A stretch of 64,000 bases of DNA. Source: Neofusicoccum parvum. Taxonomy: Eukaryota; Ascomycota; Dothideomycetes; Botryosphaeriales; Botryosphaeriaceae. Positions 54,370-64,000 of the stretch are shown piece by piece. Numbering within the stretch: the stretch's first letter is position 1; each line of letters opens with the position of its first letter. The stretch lies in contig CP087222.1 of NCBI GenBank assembly GCA_020912385.1, positions 124,001 through 188,000 on the forward strand, read 5' to 3'. The position numbers and the translations under genes are program-made. The notes beneath the pieces were generated by a model. The model was not told where the DNA came from, did not search any database, and saw only the letters and a list, made by a program, of their open reading frames with translations.

Positions 54370-55864
54370 GGCGAGTGACTGGTAGGTGCAAGACAAAACC
54401 AAATGTAGAGCGCAATGCGGTTACTTGAAGACTCTCGGATGCAGCGAAACCCGGCACGCGACCGCCAGAAAGGCATTTGCTCGCAAGAACCAGGCACCAA
54501 GCTGAATCCCGGAGCAGGAAAGCCTCAGGGCTCAGCTACTCATGGGGCGACTCGGTGGACGCTCATCCAATCGCGTGCGCTCCCTGGTGGGGACGCAAAT
54601 GCAGGTCAAATAACACGAGAGAGGGCATTTGGCCCCCAATGCCAGGGCCCACGAGCACATTGGCCAACCATGGACGTCGGTACCTGGCCAAGGCTACCTT
54701 GGCAGCCGAGCATCCGAGGATTAATTGTCTGATCCAGTAAGCGTTGTTGGAAGCGTCTGCACCTCGTGTGCGCAGTCCGCATCCTTCAGTCTCGGCCAAC
54801 ACTGCCTCGCCGCATTGCCTCACTGCACAGTCGCTCAGCCTTCGCTGCCCCAGTTTCTCCCAATCCTCCCGCTACCTCTCCCCAACGGCCGCTCCCGCTC
54901 TCCGCATCCTCGTGGTCCCACCCAGCCCGTCCTTGCACGCACCTCGAACCGCCTCTGCACTTCATGGCTCTCCAGCCATGCCCCAGCCCCCATTTCGTAC
55001 TGTGCGACACCGGGGATGTCCACGCCGATTCGTATGAGCGCCGCGACTGGCACCATAGAGCGCTCCCAGTCGCCCTGCTGCCCCTGGCTGCGCCCCAGCA
55101 GCTCTATACATAGAGGGTGGAGACCGGACAGGGCGATGCTGTCTCAAAGGTAGTTGGAGGGCGCATTTGCGCTACTGGTCTTCTGGTCTCGGCCTTGCGT
55201 TTGGCATTGCTTCGATCCGAAGGACATACGTGATGTGTCTTCGAAGCCAGTAGAAGCTGCCGCCATGCTACGAAAAGATTTTGGAAGCTGTCAGCTGGAG
55301 ACAAGTAAGGGCCTTGACGTTGCGGCGCAAATCCAGGAAAACAGACCCGGAAAAGGACAGCTTTGGAACTGGACGCAGCTAATAAGTGAAAGGTTTTTAA
55401 CGTTTGATGGGAAGGAAGGGACTTCTGCCCGATCCTACCAGCTACAACTGCTGCTGCCGGGAACGCTGAGGCCTCGATCCGGATACCCACACTTCGTCAC
55501 GTTTGCGACAAACACACCACTCTGTACCGGCGGTCGAGATGGCTGGAATACGGCACGCTTCTGACCATTGGAGAAGCAATCGAAGAAGAAGTCGGAGAGC
55601 CATGCTGCTGCTGCTGCTGCTGCTGGAAGAGCTCTCCCACCGCGCTAGCCCCCTTCGTACAGCTCCATCATCCCACCCCGCGATAAGGGACCTCCACTCT
55701 TCACCACCACTCACGCCGCGCGCAACAACACCCGCGTCCACGCCCACAAAAATGCGTCCTCCTCTCCGCACCCGCCCCCTCCAATTCACCATCCCTTGAA
55801 ACCATCGCGTGAGGAAAAAAAAAAAAAAAGATCCCGTCCAACCAACCCAACTACCACCCCAACA
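54370..55864. other. Intergenic region with CTG-type repeat
   Basis: 1.5 kb between divergent genes. A (TGC)n microsatellite lies at 55603..55625 and an A-run at 55816-55829 just before the next gene. No supported gene or RNA. Confidence 0.55.
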
Positions 55865-56599
55865 ATGACCTCCGCCCTCACCACCCACCCCTCCGCCGCC
55901 TCCTACGCCGCCTCCGGCTACGCGCAACGCATGGGCTGGGGGCCGCGCCCCGCCCTCCTCATCGTCGACGCCTGCACCGCGTACTGGGACGCCTCCTCCC
56001 CGCTCGACACGTCCGGCAACCCCTCCGCCGCCGCCGCACCGGCCTCGATGCGGCGGCTGGTGGCGGCGGCGCGGGCGGGCGGCGCGCCGGTGGTGTGGAC
56101 GCGGGTGGCGTACGCGGCGGACGGCGGCATGCGCGACGCCGGGCTGTTCTGGCGCAAGAGCCGGGTGCTGGACGTGTGGCGCGCGGGCGACGCGCGCGGG
56201 CTGGGCGGCTGGGTCGACGGGCTGGCGCCGGCGGCGGGCGAGGCGGTGGTGACGAAGAGGTATCCGAGCGCGTTCTTTGCGACGGATCTGGCGACGAGGC
56301 TGCAGGTGGAGCGTGTGGATACGGTGGTCGTGTGTGGGGTGAGCACGAGTGGGTGTGTGCGCGCGAGCGCGTTGGATGCCATGCAGTATGGGTATCGGCC
56401 GATGGTGAGTTTTCGGGGGGCGGGGTGGTGGGAGTGCGTGCTGACTGAGGTGCAGGTTGTGGGGGAGGCGTGTGGGGATCGCTCGATGGAGATTCACAAC
56501 GCGAATCTGTTTGATTTGGATGCGAAGTATGCGGATGTTGTGACGGAGGAGGAGGCGGTGGAGAAGCTGAAGGCGGGCTGGCCGAAGTCAGAGAACTGA
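55865..56599 (+). CDS. Isochorismatase-family cysteine hydrolase (N-carbamoylsarcosine amidase-like)
   Basis: Join(55865..56404, 56456..56599), 227 aa. The hydrolase triad is visible: Asp35 in LLIVDACTAY, Lys131 in VVTKRYPSAF and nucleophile Cys164 in VSTSGCVRASALDA. The N-terminal GPRPALLIVD strand and the C-terminal MEIHNANLFDLDAKYADVV helix are typical of the family, which hydrolyses small amides such as N-carbamoyl compounds, nicotinamide or vinyl ethers; the substrate cannot be read. The 51-nt intron keeps the frame open when retained but would insert 17 residues after the catalytic helix. Convergent with homogentisate dioxygenase; no joint pathway is implied. Confidence 0.85.
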   Translation: MTSALTTHPSAASYAASGYAQRMGWGPRPALLIVDACTAYWDASSPLDTSGNPSAAAAPASMRRLVAAARAGGAPVVWTRVAYAADGGMRDAGLFWRKSRVLDVWRAGDARGLGGWVDGLAPAAGEAVVTKRYPSAFFATDLATRLQVERVDTVVVCGVSTSGCVRASALDAMQYGYRPMVSFRGAGWWECVLTEVQVVGEACGDRSMEIHNANLFDLDAKYADVVTEEEAVEKLKAGWPKSEN

Positions 56600-56889
56600 C
56601 ATGTCCATTGTGGCAGCAGAATTGGGGTATGTAAGGCAGAGGAGCAGGTCGTCTGTCACCAGCACACCACAGTGCCAGGCTCGTTTGATGGGAGACCCGC
56701 GGGGGAACTTCACGGGTGTGGTCACTGCTCGCCGAGGAACCACGGGCTTGTATTACCAGGAGAAGTGGCGCAGCTACCTCTTTGTTGCTGATTTTTAGTT
56801 GTGCTTTTGGGCTTTCTCATATCGTCGAAGCTCTTTGTCAAATCTCTACATCATTCACTGGTCCTGTTTTCCCAATCCCCCAGGCTCTC
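56600..56889. other. Convergent 3' intergenic region
   Basis: 290 bp between the ends of two convergent genes; presumably both 3' UTRs. Confidence 0.6.
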
Positions 56890-58497
56890 TCACCTCCTCC
56901 CACCCTCACCCCCCTCCCCCAACCCCGGCAACCCCATCTCCTTCAAATCCCTCTCCACCTCATCCAACCTCGCCAAAAACCCATAATTCCCCAACCCCTC
57001 CCATTCAGGCTTCTGCAACGTCTCCGGCCCAGCCCTCGCCCTCGCCCACTCCGTCACCGCCACCGGCGCCGAGATGTGCCACATGAACGCCAGCGCGCCC
57101 TCGCCGACGCGCTCGACCCCCAGCTCGCGCGTGGTGGCCTCGACCCAGCGGGCGTGCGACTCGCCGTGCGGCATGTACGGCGGCTCGAAGCTCAGGCCGC
57201 CGGGCGCGAGGGCGTGGCCGGAGCCGGGCCAGGCGCCGAAGGCCAGGCCCATCAGCTCGGCCGCGGTGTTGCGGTGGAAGTAGGGCGGGCGGAAGGTGTT
57301 GCGAGTGGTGGACCAGCGCGGCTGGAAGGCCAGGAAGTCGATCAGCGAGGAGCCCGGCGCGGCTTTGGACTTCGCGGTCTGCGGTTGCGTCGGGTCAGCT
57401 TCGTGGGGTTCGCCAGGGATCTCAAGGAACCGTGGAAGCCTACCAGCACGCAGTACACGGTCGGGTCCGCCTGGTCCGTCTCGGTGTTGGCGACGCCGAC
57501 GAAGCGGTCGAGCGCGTACTTGCACGGCGCGAGGTTGCCATGCCAGGCCACGACGTCGAACGGGGCGTGCGGCTGGACGCCGCTCCACAGCCGGCCGCCG
57601 TGCTTGTACACGACCTCCCAGTCGCCGGCGTCGACGTCGACCACGAAGCTCGCCACCGGCGCCTGGAAGTCGCGCGGCGCCGCCATGCCGTTCGCGCCCA
57701 GCGGGCCCAGCTCGGGCAGCTCGAAGTGCGCGCCGAACAGCTCCAGCACGTACCCTCTGGCAACCGCCCCGTCCCCCTCCCCCACCACCCCGACCCACAC
57801 CTTCACCCCCGCCGGCACCACGCACACCTCGCCCGCCCGCACGCGCAGCCACCCCATCTCCGTCCGCAGATCCAGCCCCGCGCCCTCGCTCGGCGCGACC
57901 AGCATGTCGCCGTCGTTGCAGCAGAACGCGCTCCGCGGCGCCATCGACGCGCCCGCCGCGTACGCGTGCAGCGCCAGCCCGCCCGCCTGCGCCGTGGCCG
58001 CCCCCGTCCCCGCGACGGTGCGCAGGCCCTGCACGAAGTCGGTGGTGCGGGCGGGCGGCGCGGGGGGCGGCGGCCAGGCCAGCTCGTTGGGCGAGAAGGA
58101 CGCGGCCGGGTTGGCGGGCGTGAAGTCAGCGACGAGGTGCGGGTTGTAGGTCGGCGCGCAGGGGGTGAGCGGGTGGTGCGCGACCGAGGGCCGGATGCGG
58201 TAGAGCCAGGTGTGGAGCTGGGTGGCGCGCGGGTGGATGAAGGGGGTCGCGTTGAGCTGCTCGGAGAAGCTGGGGGGTGGGTTAGGTGCGTGCTGCTGGG
58301 GGGAGGCGGGGGCGGACGGACAGGTCGTAGGCGCAGCGTTGGGGCGTGTTGCCGGTCGTCGGGAGGGTGTTTGGGAGGGCTTCGCTGGCGAAGCGGTTGC
58401 CGAAGCCTTGCTGGTAGGTGTAGGGGTCGGTGGGCGTGGGTGTAGTGGTGTGTGGGTGGTGGGCGGTGGCGCCGAGGGTCGGTTTTGGGGGGCCCAT
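56890..58497 (-). CDS. hmgA: Homogentisate 1,2-dioxygenase
   Basis: Fe(II) enzyme opening the ring of homogentisate to maleylacetoacetate in phenylalanine/tyrosine breakdown. Complement(join(56890..57378, 57444..58269, 58322..58497)), 496 aa. Family motifs: YTYQQGFGNRFASEALP, WLYRIRPSV, NDGDMLVAPSEG, VVAWHGNLAPCKYAL and the iron site PPYFHRNTAAELMG with YMPHGESH (two His and one Glu). Splice joins restore ...CAYDLFSEQLNATPF and YCVLTAKSKA. The N-terminus has a short Pro/His/Thr-rich leader before the conserved start. The pathway partners (fumarylacetoacetase, maleylacetoacetate isomerase) are not next to it in this window, unlike the clustered arrangement in some moulds. Confidence 0.95.
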
Positions 58498-58988
58498 TTT
58501 GTTTTGATAATGTTGTGCTTGAAGAGAAGAGGTGTGTGAGAAAAGCAGTGTGAATTTCACATGAGACGGAAGCAGGTGTTGCGAAGCTTTCGCCGCGGCA
58601 GAGCTAAGCTGCAGGTCCATGGCGTTCGAGGCAGCGGGCATACCCGACGCCAACCCCATCTTCGAGCCGCGGCGGATGATCGTCTGTCGGACCACGCCCG
58701 ACAGAACTGACAATCATCAATATCGTCGTTTGCGAGGGGCAGCGATAGGCAAGCAAGACAGAAGTGGGGATCCCTGGCTATCAAAGTCAACCCCGGAGGT
58801 GCAGTGACGATAAGCACTGGTGAATGCCAGATGTGACGCGCCGCGCGCAACTCCAGGACAGGAATAAGCGGGTGTACGTTAGCAGGTTTCAATCTGTCTT
58901 GAAAGTCGCGGAGACCTGAAGGCGGGCTTTCTGTTCTGATGCTTGCTTGATTACTTCGCTAGAAACCAAAGAACACGAAATCGGTCCT
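58498..58988. other. Intergenic region
   Basis: 490 bp between hmgA promoter side and the permease 3' end; nothing recognisable. Confidence 0.5.
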
Positions 58989-60791
58989 CTACAGTCTTCC
59001 TTGGAGCCTGATCTCAAGAGTCCTTAGCGGCACATATAGTAGTCCGGCAAGTGCAAAAGCAACCTCGAAGCCAATGTCGCCGGTGTGTTCGGCGATGGGG
59101 CCAGTGTACCACGTTGCAGCCATACAGGGGATGACCAGAGCAAAAGACCCAATGCCAGCCGCAATGGCTGCAATACCGCTCGGAAGCTTTCTTACGTCTT
59201 TCCATATCGCCCTGTCATACGTGTTTGAGTCGCTCTTGCGGAAGTAGACATGCTCAATTATGACGATGGCGGCGAATGCGGCGGGCCTGTATCAGTGTTA
59301 GACAATAAAACGAGCTGTGCATGGTTAGGAAGGATCCTCACCAGTAAGACACAATGCCCAAGAAGTTCTCCAGCGAGTAGAAGAAGTTGTCGGCAGCCGT
59401 GATGGCAACCGGAATCATGACCGCCGTGGTGACGACCGAGAACACGATGCGCGGCAGCCGGACGAACCACGGAATCAGGATCTGCCAGTTCAGAGTGACA
59501 GTGTACATGGAGGCCCCAACGTTTCCGATCAGCGAGAAGGCAAGAAGCACCGCGATGAACTTGCCGAAACCACCTGCCGGCCGCAGCATGGCCTCGAGGA
59601 CGCCGCCGGTTGAGAACAGCTCGTAGCCTTCGTTCCAGGCAGGCACGTTGGGAACTGCTCCGCCGATGGCCGCACCGAGGATCTGTATACATCAGCGAAG
59701 CACCCTCTGGAGGTCAAGGTCTCGCGCGCACCATGAGCAGAATCGTGGGCAGTGTCTGACCCAAGTAGACATAGAAGAACATCCGTGCGCTGGTTTCGCA
59801 TTAGCATGATCAAGTGCTCTGAGAACCGGGTGGCACGGCTTACACCGGGGCGGTGGGCTTAAAGTAGACCGCGTAGTCGGACATGACACCCGCAAAGGCA
59901 ATCGAGAAACCAGCAATCAAGCACCCGAAGCTAAGGACAAGGGGCGCGCCTGCAGGCTCAGCCGCTGCCTGCTCACTGAGATGCTTGCCCCCACAACCGG
60001 TCGTGATGATGAAGCAGACCAGAACGCCGATCCAAGACCAGCGGTTGTAGATGTGGATGATCTTGTACCCGCAGAAAGACACAAAGAGCCCGACCAAGAA
60101 GGTCAGGACGATGCCTACGGCGACCGACATCTTACCATCCGACACAGCAGAGAGAGTCCTGCGCACAGTCAGGGACGCGGGGTGAAAGGAAGGTGAACAA
60201 ACTTACTGGCCGGCAACAATTCCAGCAATGATGGTGAATCCCACAACCGTCATCATGTTCAGGAGAACGACAATGGTGACAGGGTATAGTCCAAACGAAT
60301 AGCGTGCTTGAACCATCTGCCTCATCCCCGACTGCGGACCGATCCTGTTCATGTACGCAGTGGGAACATAGCACAGCAGGCTGAAAAAGACGATGGTGAG
60401 AGAGGCGTCGCGCAGGCTCAACCCGTAGCTGAGCGTACCCACCATGCCCGTGATGATACTAGCAGACGGTGAGCTCTCGCTTTGCAGTTCGTCCTTCTTG
60501 GACCCTCGCCAAACGGACTTACGGCAGCAGATTGGTGAGCATGCTCATCCACACGAAGAAGATGTTGTGGTACTGCGTCTTGGTCTGGTCCTTCTCGGGC
60601 ACGGGAGCAATCCCGCGGACCTCGACGCCCCAGGACGTCAGTCTCCGGAGCAGCTTCGTGGTGCTGGAGCTGGAGGCGTCGTCGTCCTTGACCTGCTTAA
60701 CCTCGCAGATGGAGCCGTTCTTCTCCACGCCCGGCCCCATGGCCAGCTCCGGGTCGTCCATCGCCCTTATTCCGGCGTTCTCTTCCGGCAT
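58989..60791 (-). CDS. NCS1 permease, purine/cytosine type (Fcy2-like)
   Basis: Proton symporter for purines, cytosine or related bases in the plasma membrane. Complement(join(58989..59286, 59342..59682, 59732..59789, 59844..60158, 60207..60458, 60523..60791)), 510 aa, five introns, all in phase. A hydrophilic N-terminus of about 70 residues is followed by ...GVEVRGIAPVPEKDQT and about twelve hydrophobic segments. NCS1-type stretches include TYGLSLR-like GTLSYGLSLRDA, RYSFGLYP, FVSFCGYKIIHIYNRWSW, SDYAVYFKPT and AWNEGYELFSTGG. The start is the ATG of MPEENAG; an upstream GTG in frame is not used. Divergent from the P450 gene. Confidence 0.88.
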
Positions 60792-61383
60792 GCTTGTCAC
60801 GGGCAGACGTTACGGGTTGGAGTGCAGACCAGACGAAACCAGAGACTCGGTTCGTTAGTGAAGAAAAATTCTGCTCTCTCGAAAGCCGAGTGGCAAAATT
60901 GCAGACGAGCTGAAAGAAACGCTGAGGTTACGCAGAGAGCAGTGTACCACGTCAGATGCTGCAACGATGAACCCTCCCCATCAATGCTTGACGCAGAAGA
61001 GTCACCGGGGTCGTTATCAGAAAAAAAACCGGAGCCTTGGTGCCTGAGTCATGGCGACCACCCGAGTAGCGCCAATGCGGCGCCGCCTCTCCGCTCGCTC
61101 TCCTCTCGCCTCCTCATGCGTCGACGAAGATACGGCCGCGATAGCCAGCGCGGCGGCGCCGAAGCGTGGGCGCGGCGCAAGAGTGGTGCAACGCAGCCGC
61201 AGCGACGCGCGCCGGGATGGGCATGCGAGGTGCGGAGAAGGCGCTGACAATCGCGGCTCGCTCTCACCTCATCGGCCGGCGCGCTGATGCCACGCCCGCG
61301 CCGACGCAGATAAACAGGCCGGCATGCAGCCAGCCGGCGTCGCTTGGGCTCCAGGAAACACCTGCACGCCGAGCGCAGGCATC
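60792..61383. promoter_or_regulatory. Bidirectional promoter, NCS1 permease / P450
   Basis: 592 bp between divergent starts. An A-run at 61021-61028; no clear TATA box or known operator. Confidence 0.45.
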
Positions 61384-63029
61384 ATGGCGCAGGTTGTGGT
61401 GCTCGCCGGGCTCGTCCTGTGCGCGACGCTGCTGTACCGCCTGGTCTTCGCCCGCAGCACCTCCGCAACCTCCAAACTCCCACTCCCTCCCTCCCCGCCG
61501 GGCGACCCCATAATCGGCCACTTCCGCCAGATCCCCGTGCTCAACCCCGAGTACGCGTACATCAAATGGGGCAAGGAGCTCGACACCGACGTCCTCTACT
61601 TCAACGTCCTGGGCCGCCACATCGTCGTGCTCAACAGCGTCAAGGCCGCGAATGACCTGCTCGACAAGCGCGGCGCCAACTACGCCGACCGCCCGCGCTT
61701 CGCGCTGTTCGAGCTCATGGGCTGGGGAGTGACCTTGACGTTCCTGCGGTCAGTTTCCCCCCCTCACTCCCTCCCCACCACCCCAAAACTCACACCCACC
61801 GCAGCGCCGGCCCCCTCTTCCGCCTGCACCGCACCCTCCTCCAAACCGCCTTCACGCCCACCGCCATAACGCGGTACCGGCCGGTCCAGGCCTCCGAGGC
61901 GCACCTGGCCGTGGCGCGCATCCGCGCCGCGCCCGCGCGCTGGTCCGACCTGGCCAACACGTTCGCGACGGCGGTGGTGCTGCGCATCGCGTTCGGGCTG
62001 CCGGGCGCGGCGCCCTCGTCGCCGTACATCGCCATGGCCGACGCGGCCAACCACGCGACCACCAACGGCGGCACGCCCGCCGCCAGCGCCGTCGACTACT
62101 TCCCCGCCCTGCGCCACCTGCCCGCCTGGCTGACGCCGGCCGCGTCGCCGCTGGCCCACGCCCGCCGCAGCAGGCCCGCCATCCGCGCCCTGCACGACGG
62201 CCCCTGGGACGCCACCGTCGCCGACGTCGAGAGCGGCCGCAGCGCCGCCCCCAGCTTCATGCGCACCCAGCTGGAGGCGCTGCGCGCCGGGAAGGGGGGA
62301 GGTGGTGGCGCGGGCGCGCTGAGCGTGGCCGACATCAAGGGCGCCGCCGGCGCCATCACCATCGCCGGCGGCAACACGACGTGGTCGACCATCGTGCTGG
62401 CCGTGCTGAGCATGCTGATGAACCGCCGCGTGCAGCGCAAGGCGCAGGCGGAGCTGGACGCCGTGCTGTGCGAGGATGGGAGGCCCGGGGAGCCGGTCCG
62501 CCTGCCGACGTTCGAGGATAGGGAGAGGCTGCCGTATCTGGACTTGTGCGTGCAGGAGGTGTATCGGTGGGCGCCGCTGTCGCCCGTGGGCGTGCCGCAT
62601 GCGAGCGTGGCCGAGGATGAGTATCGCGGCTGGCGGATCCCGGCTGGGTCGGTCGTGTATGCAAATGCCCAGGCTATGACGCATGATCCGGAAATCTACA
62701 GCGAGCCGGAAAAATTCAATCCGGATAGGTTTCTCCCGGTGGAGGAGGGCGGGAGGGAAGAGCCATTGCCGCAGGGGCCTTTTGGATTTGGGAGGCGGGT
62801 ATGTCCTGGGAAGCATCTGGCGACTGCAGGTGTTTTCATTGTTATGGCGACGATGCTGGCGACCATGGATATTGTGCCTAAAGTTGGCGAGGACGGAAAG
62901 GAGATTCCCGTGACTGTTGGGATGAGCAATGGTCTTTCAAGCCATCCGGACCATTTCGAGGTTGACTTCAAACCAAGGTCGAAGCAAGCGGAGGAACTGC
63001 TGAAGAAGGTATCAGAAAGCGATGTCTAA
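61384..63029 (+). CDS. Cytochrome P450 (microsomal, OrdA-like group)
   Basis: Join(61384..61748, 61805..63029), 529 aa. An N-terminal membrane anchor (VVVLAGLVLCATLLYRLVF) precedes the proline-rich hinge LPLPPSPPGDPIIGHFRQIP. Conserved P450 elements: I-helix AGGNTTWS, K-helix EVYR (ExxR), FNPDRFL (PERF region) and heme loop FGFGRRVCPGKHLA with the iron-ligating Cys at about residue 455. The overall pattern (YADRP, LTFLRAGPLFRLHR) is that of fungal P450s related to the sterigmatocystin pathway enzyme OrdA and aromatic hydroxylases, but no backbone enzyme lies nearby, so the substrate is unknown. An upstream ATG at 61324 is in frame; 61384 is preferred because it abuts the anchor. Confidence 0.9.
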
Positions 63030-63557
63030 AATGAGCACTGGAGGGAATGACGTTACGGGTAAGTCTTTTAATACTCAGTCTGTGACGAACTAGGAAATAC
63101 TGGAAGAGACGGAGTGTAGTTGAAAAAGGACCAAAAGCTGTGATTCCCAGGCCCGAAACCGATTGGAATCCACGTGTTAGCCCTCATGAAATTTTGTTTC
63201 TTCTTCGTTGGGTTGCGCAACACGGCCCATTCAGTGAACATGAATAAAAATTAAAACTCGTCTTATTGAAAGTAAGCATGAACATAGATCATAGAGTATC
63301 ATAATTGTGAGAGGCGGTAAAGCTTTCAAACGGATTTTGCTTATTACCTCTATCCCAGTGAAACCTCCCAATTCATGATTCGCTGATCCGCCGCACCGGG
63401 AGAAGACGCAAGCACCAGCAACTTTTCCCACGCCCTAGGATCCAATCATCAGAACGGTCATGTATGATACAAAACGCAGAAACAAGAGAAGGTCGATGTG
63501 GCTTGGGAGACCCGCATACCTAGCCGTAGCTGGAGCGCAAAAGTCCACAGCCAATTC
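63030..63557. other. Convergent 3' intergenic region
   Basis: 528 bp, relatively AT-rich, between the ends of the P450 and clathrin light chain; no gene seen. Confidence 0.55.
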
Positions 63558-64000
63558 TTAGTAGCCCGTTGCGCCGGGTGCCTTCTCGTCCTTCCGCAAG
63601 CTGACGAGTATTTCCCTGAACCTGGCCTTCTCGCTGCCGCTGCCACCACCGCGCGCGCCCTTGCCGCTGAGATCAACGAGCTTGGCAATGCGCTCCCAGC
63701 TGGTGCCGCCGGCGGTGGTGTCGTCCCTGCTGTTGAGGAACTCCTCCTCTTCCTTGCGGGTCTGGGCAATGCCCTTCTCCTTCTTGTTGTTGTAGTTCTC
63801 GTAGAAGTCGTCGATGGCCTCGTGCGCGGCCTTGACGGTCCCCTGCTTCTTCTCGTCGGAGATCTGGTCGCGGTGCTGAATGGCAAGGTCGCGGCGCTCG
63901 CGCCATTCGCGGATAACCTCGGGCTCTGGCTCATCCGAGATGGGGGCGGAGAAGGACGAGGCCTGCGGAGCGCCAGGGAGGAAGGGAGCGGTGCTGCCGG
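63558..64000 (-). CDS. CLC1: Clathrin light chain (C-terminal part, truncated by window edge)
   Basis: Regulatory subunit bound to clathrin heavy-chain hubs on coated vesicles. 147 codons are in the window; the 5' part lies beyond position 64000. The light-chain core is clear: EPEVIREWRERRDLAIQHRD, AHEAIDDFYENYNNKKEKG and EEEFLNSRDDTTAGGTSWERI (heavy-chain-binding helix then the Trp-containing block), DLSGKGARGG and FREILVSLRKDEKAPGATGY at the end. A long amphipathic coiled coil is evident. No intron is needed in the visible part. Confidence 0.9.
   Translation of the reverse strand, partial: GSTAPFLPGAPQASSFSAPISDEPEPEVIREWRERRDLAIQHRDQISDEKKQGTVKAAHEAIDDFYENYNNKKEKGIAQTRKEEEEFLNSRDDTTAGGTSWERIAKLVDLSGKGARGGGSGSEKARFREILVSLRKDEKAPGATGY

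Noticed and set aside
60792..60800. GTG start upstream of the permease ATG
   Set aside because: Fungal nuclear genes start at ATG; the ATG at 60791 is in frame three codons later.
61324..61383. Upstream in-frame ATG for the P450
   Set aside because: It would put a hydrophilic 20-residue leader before the membrane anchor, unlike the family.
1..64000. Secondary-metabolite cluster around the P450, dioxygenases and permease
   Set aside because: No polyketide synthase, NRPS, terpene cyclase or pathway regulator is present; the metabolic genes belong to unrelated catabolic routes.

Overview
This window is chromosomal DNA of a filamentous ascomycete (Pezizomycotina). The evidence is short introns (34-226 nt, mostly 47-75) with GTRNGT donors and CTAAC-like branch points, GC-rich monocistronic genes on both strands, and typical mould genes: GH18 chitinase, GH3 beta-xylosidase, secreted intradiol dioxygenase, homogentisate dioxygenase, NCS1 permease, P450 and a Ty3/gypsy chromovirus. 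I cannot place it below subphylum. No tRNA, rRNA or CRISPR array was seen. Most CDS coordinates below come from splicing by hand; exon joins are given in the evidence and the listed joins were checked for frame.

Layout. 0-34 kb is a core region: Derlin; chitinase; an Ale1-type lysophospholipid acyltransferase divergent from the spliceosomal cyclophilin CWC27; a secreted intradiol dioxygenase next to a GH3 beta-xylosidase (aromatic plus hemicellulose breakdown); an APH-fold kinase; NOP2 divergent from GET5; cofilin; mitochondrial HSP60; and a conserved fungal protein of unknown role. Long gaps lie at 861-3287, 4604-6767, 10813-14476 and 19931-22549. They hold microsatellites, AT-rich DNA and two short coding-looking relics.

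34.3-54.4 kb is an accessory island: a decayed Ty1/copia gag-protease relic, two small unrecognised genes, an FHA-like/kinase gene, an F-box-like ORF, a Crinkler-type NTPase-nuclease gene broken by two in-frame TAA codons, and a full-length 7.9-kb chromovirus (44842-52764). The chromovirus has 454-bp LTRs that look identical, a CCAAG target duplication, a polypurine tract, a canonical A-AAA-AAC minus-1 frameshift site with a hairpin, and one TAG between integrase and chromodomain. A membrane-anchored Ser/Thr-rich protein follows.

The most unusual object is a spliced gene on the opposite strand inside the 3' end of that chromovirus. It encodes a 238-aa protein with a perfectly spaced Zn(II)2Cys6-like cysteine cluster followed by a charged helical segment. 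It looks like cargo or a regulatory gene carried antisense by the retroelement.

55.8-64 kb returns to metabolic and housekeeping genes: an isochorismatase-family hydrolase convergent with homogentisate 1,2-dioxygenase, an NCS1 purine/cytosine-type permease, a P450 divergent from the permease, and the 3' end of clathrin light chain running off the right edge.
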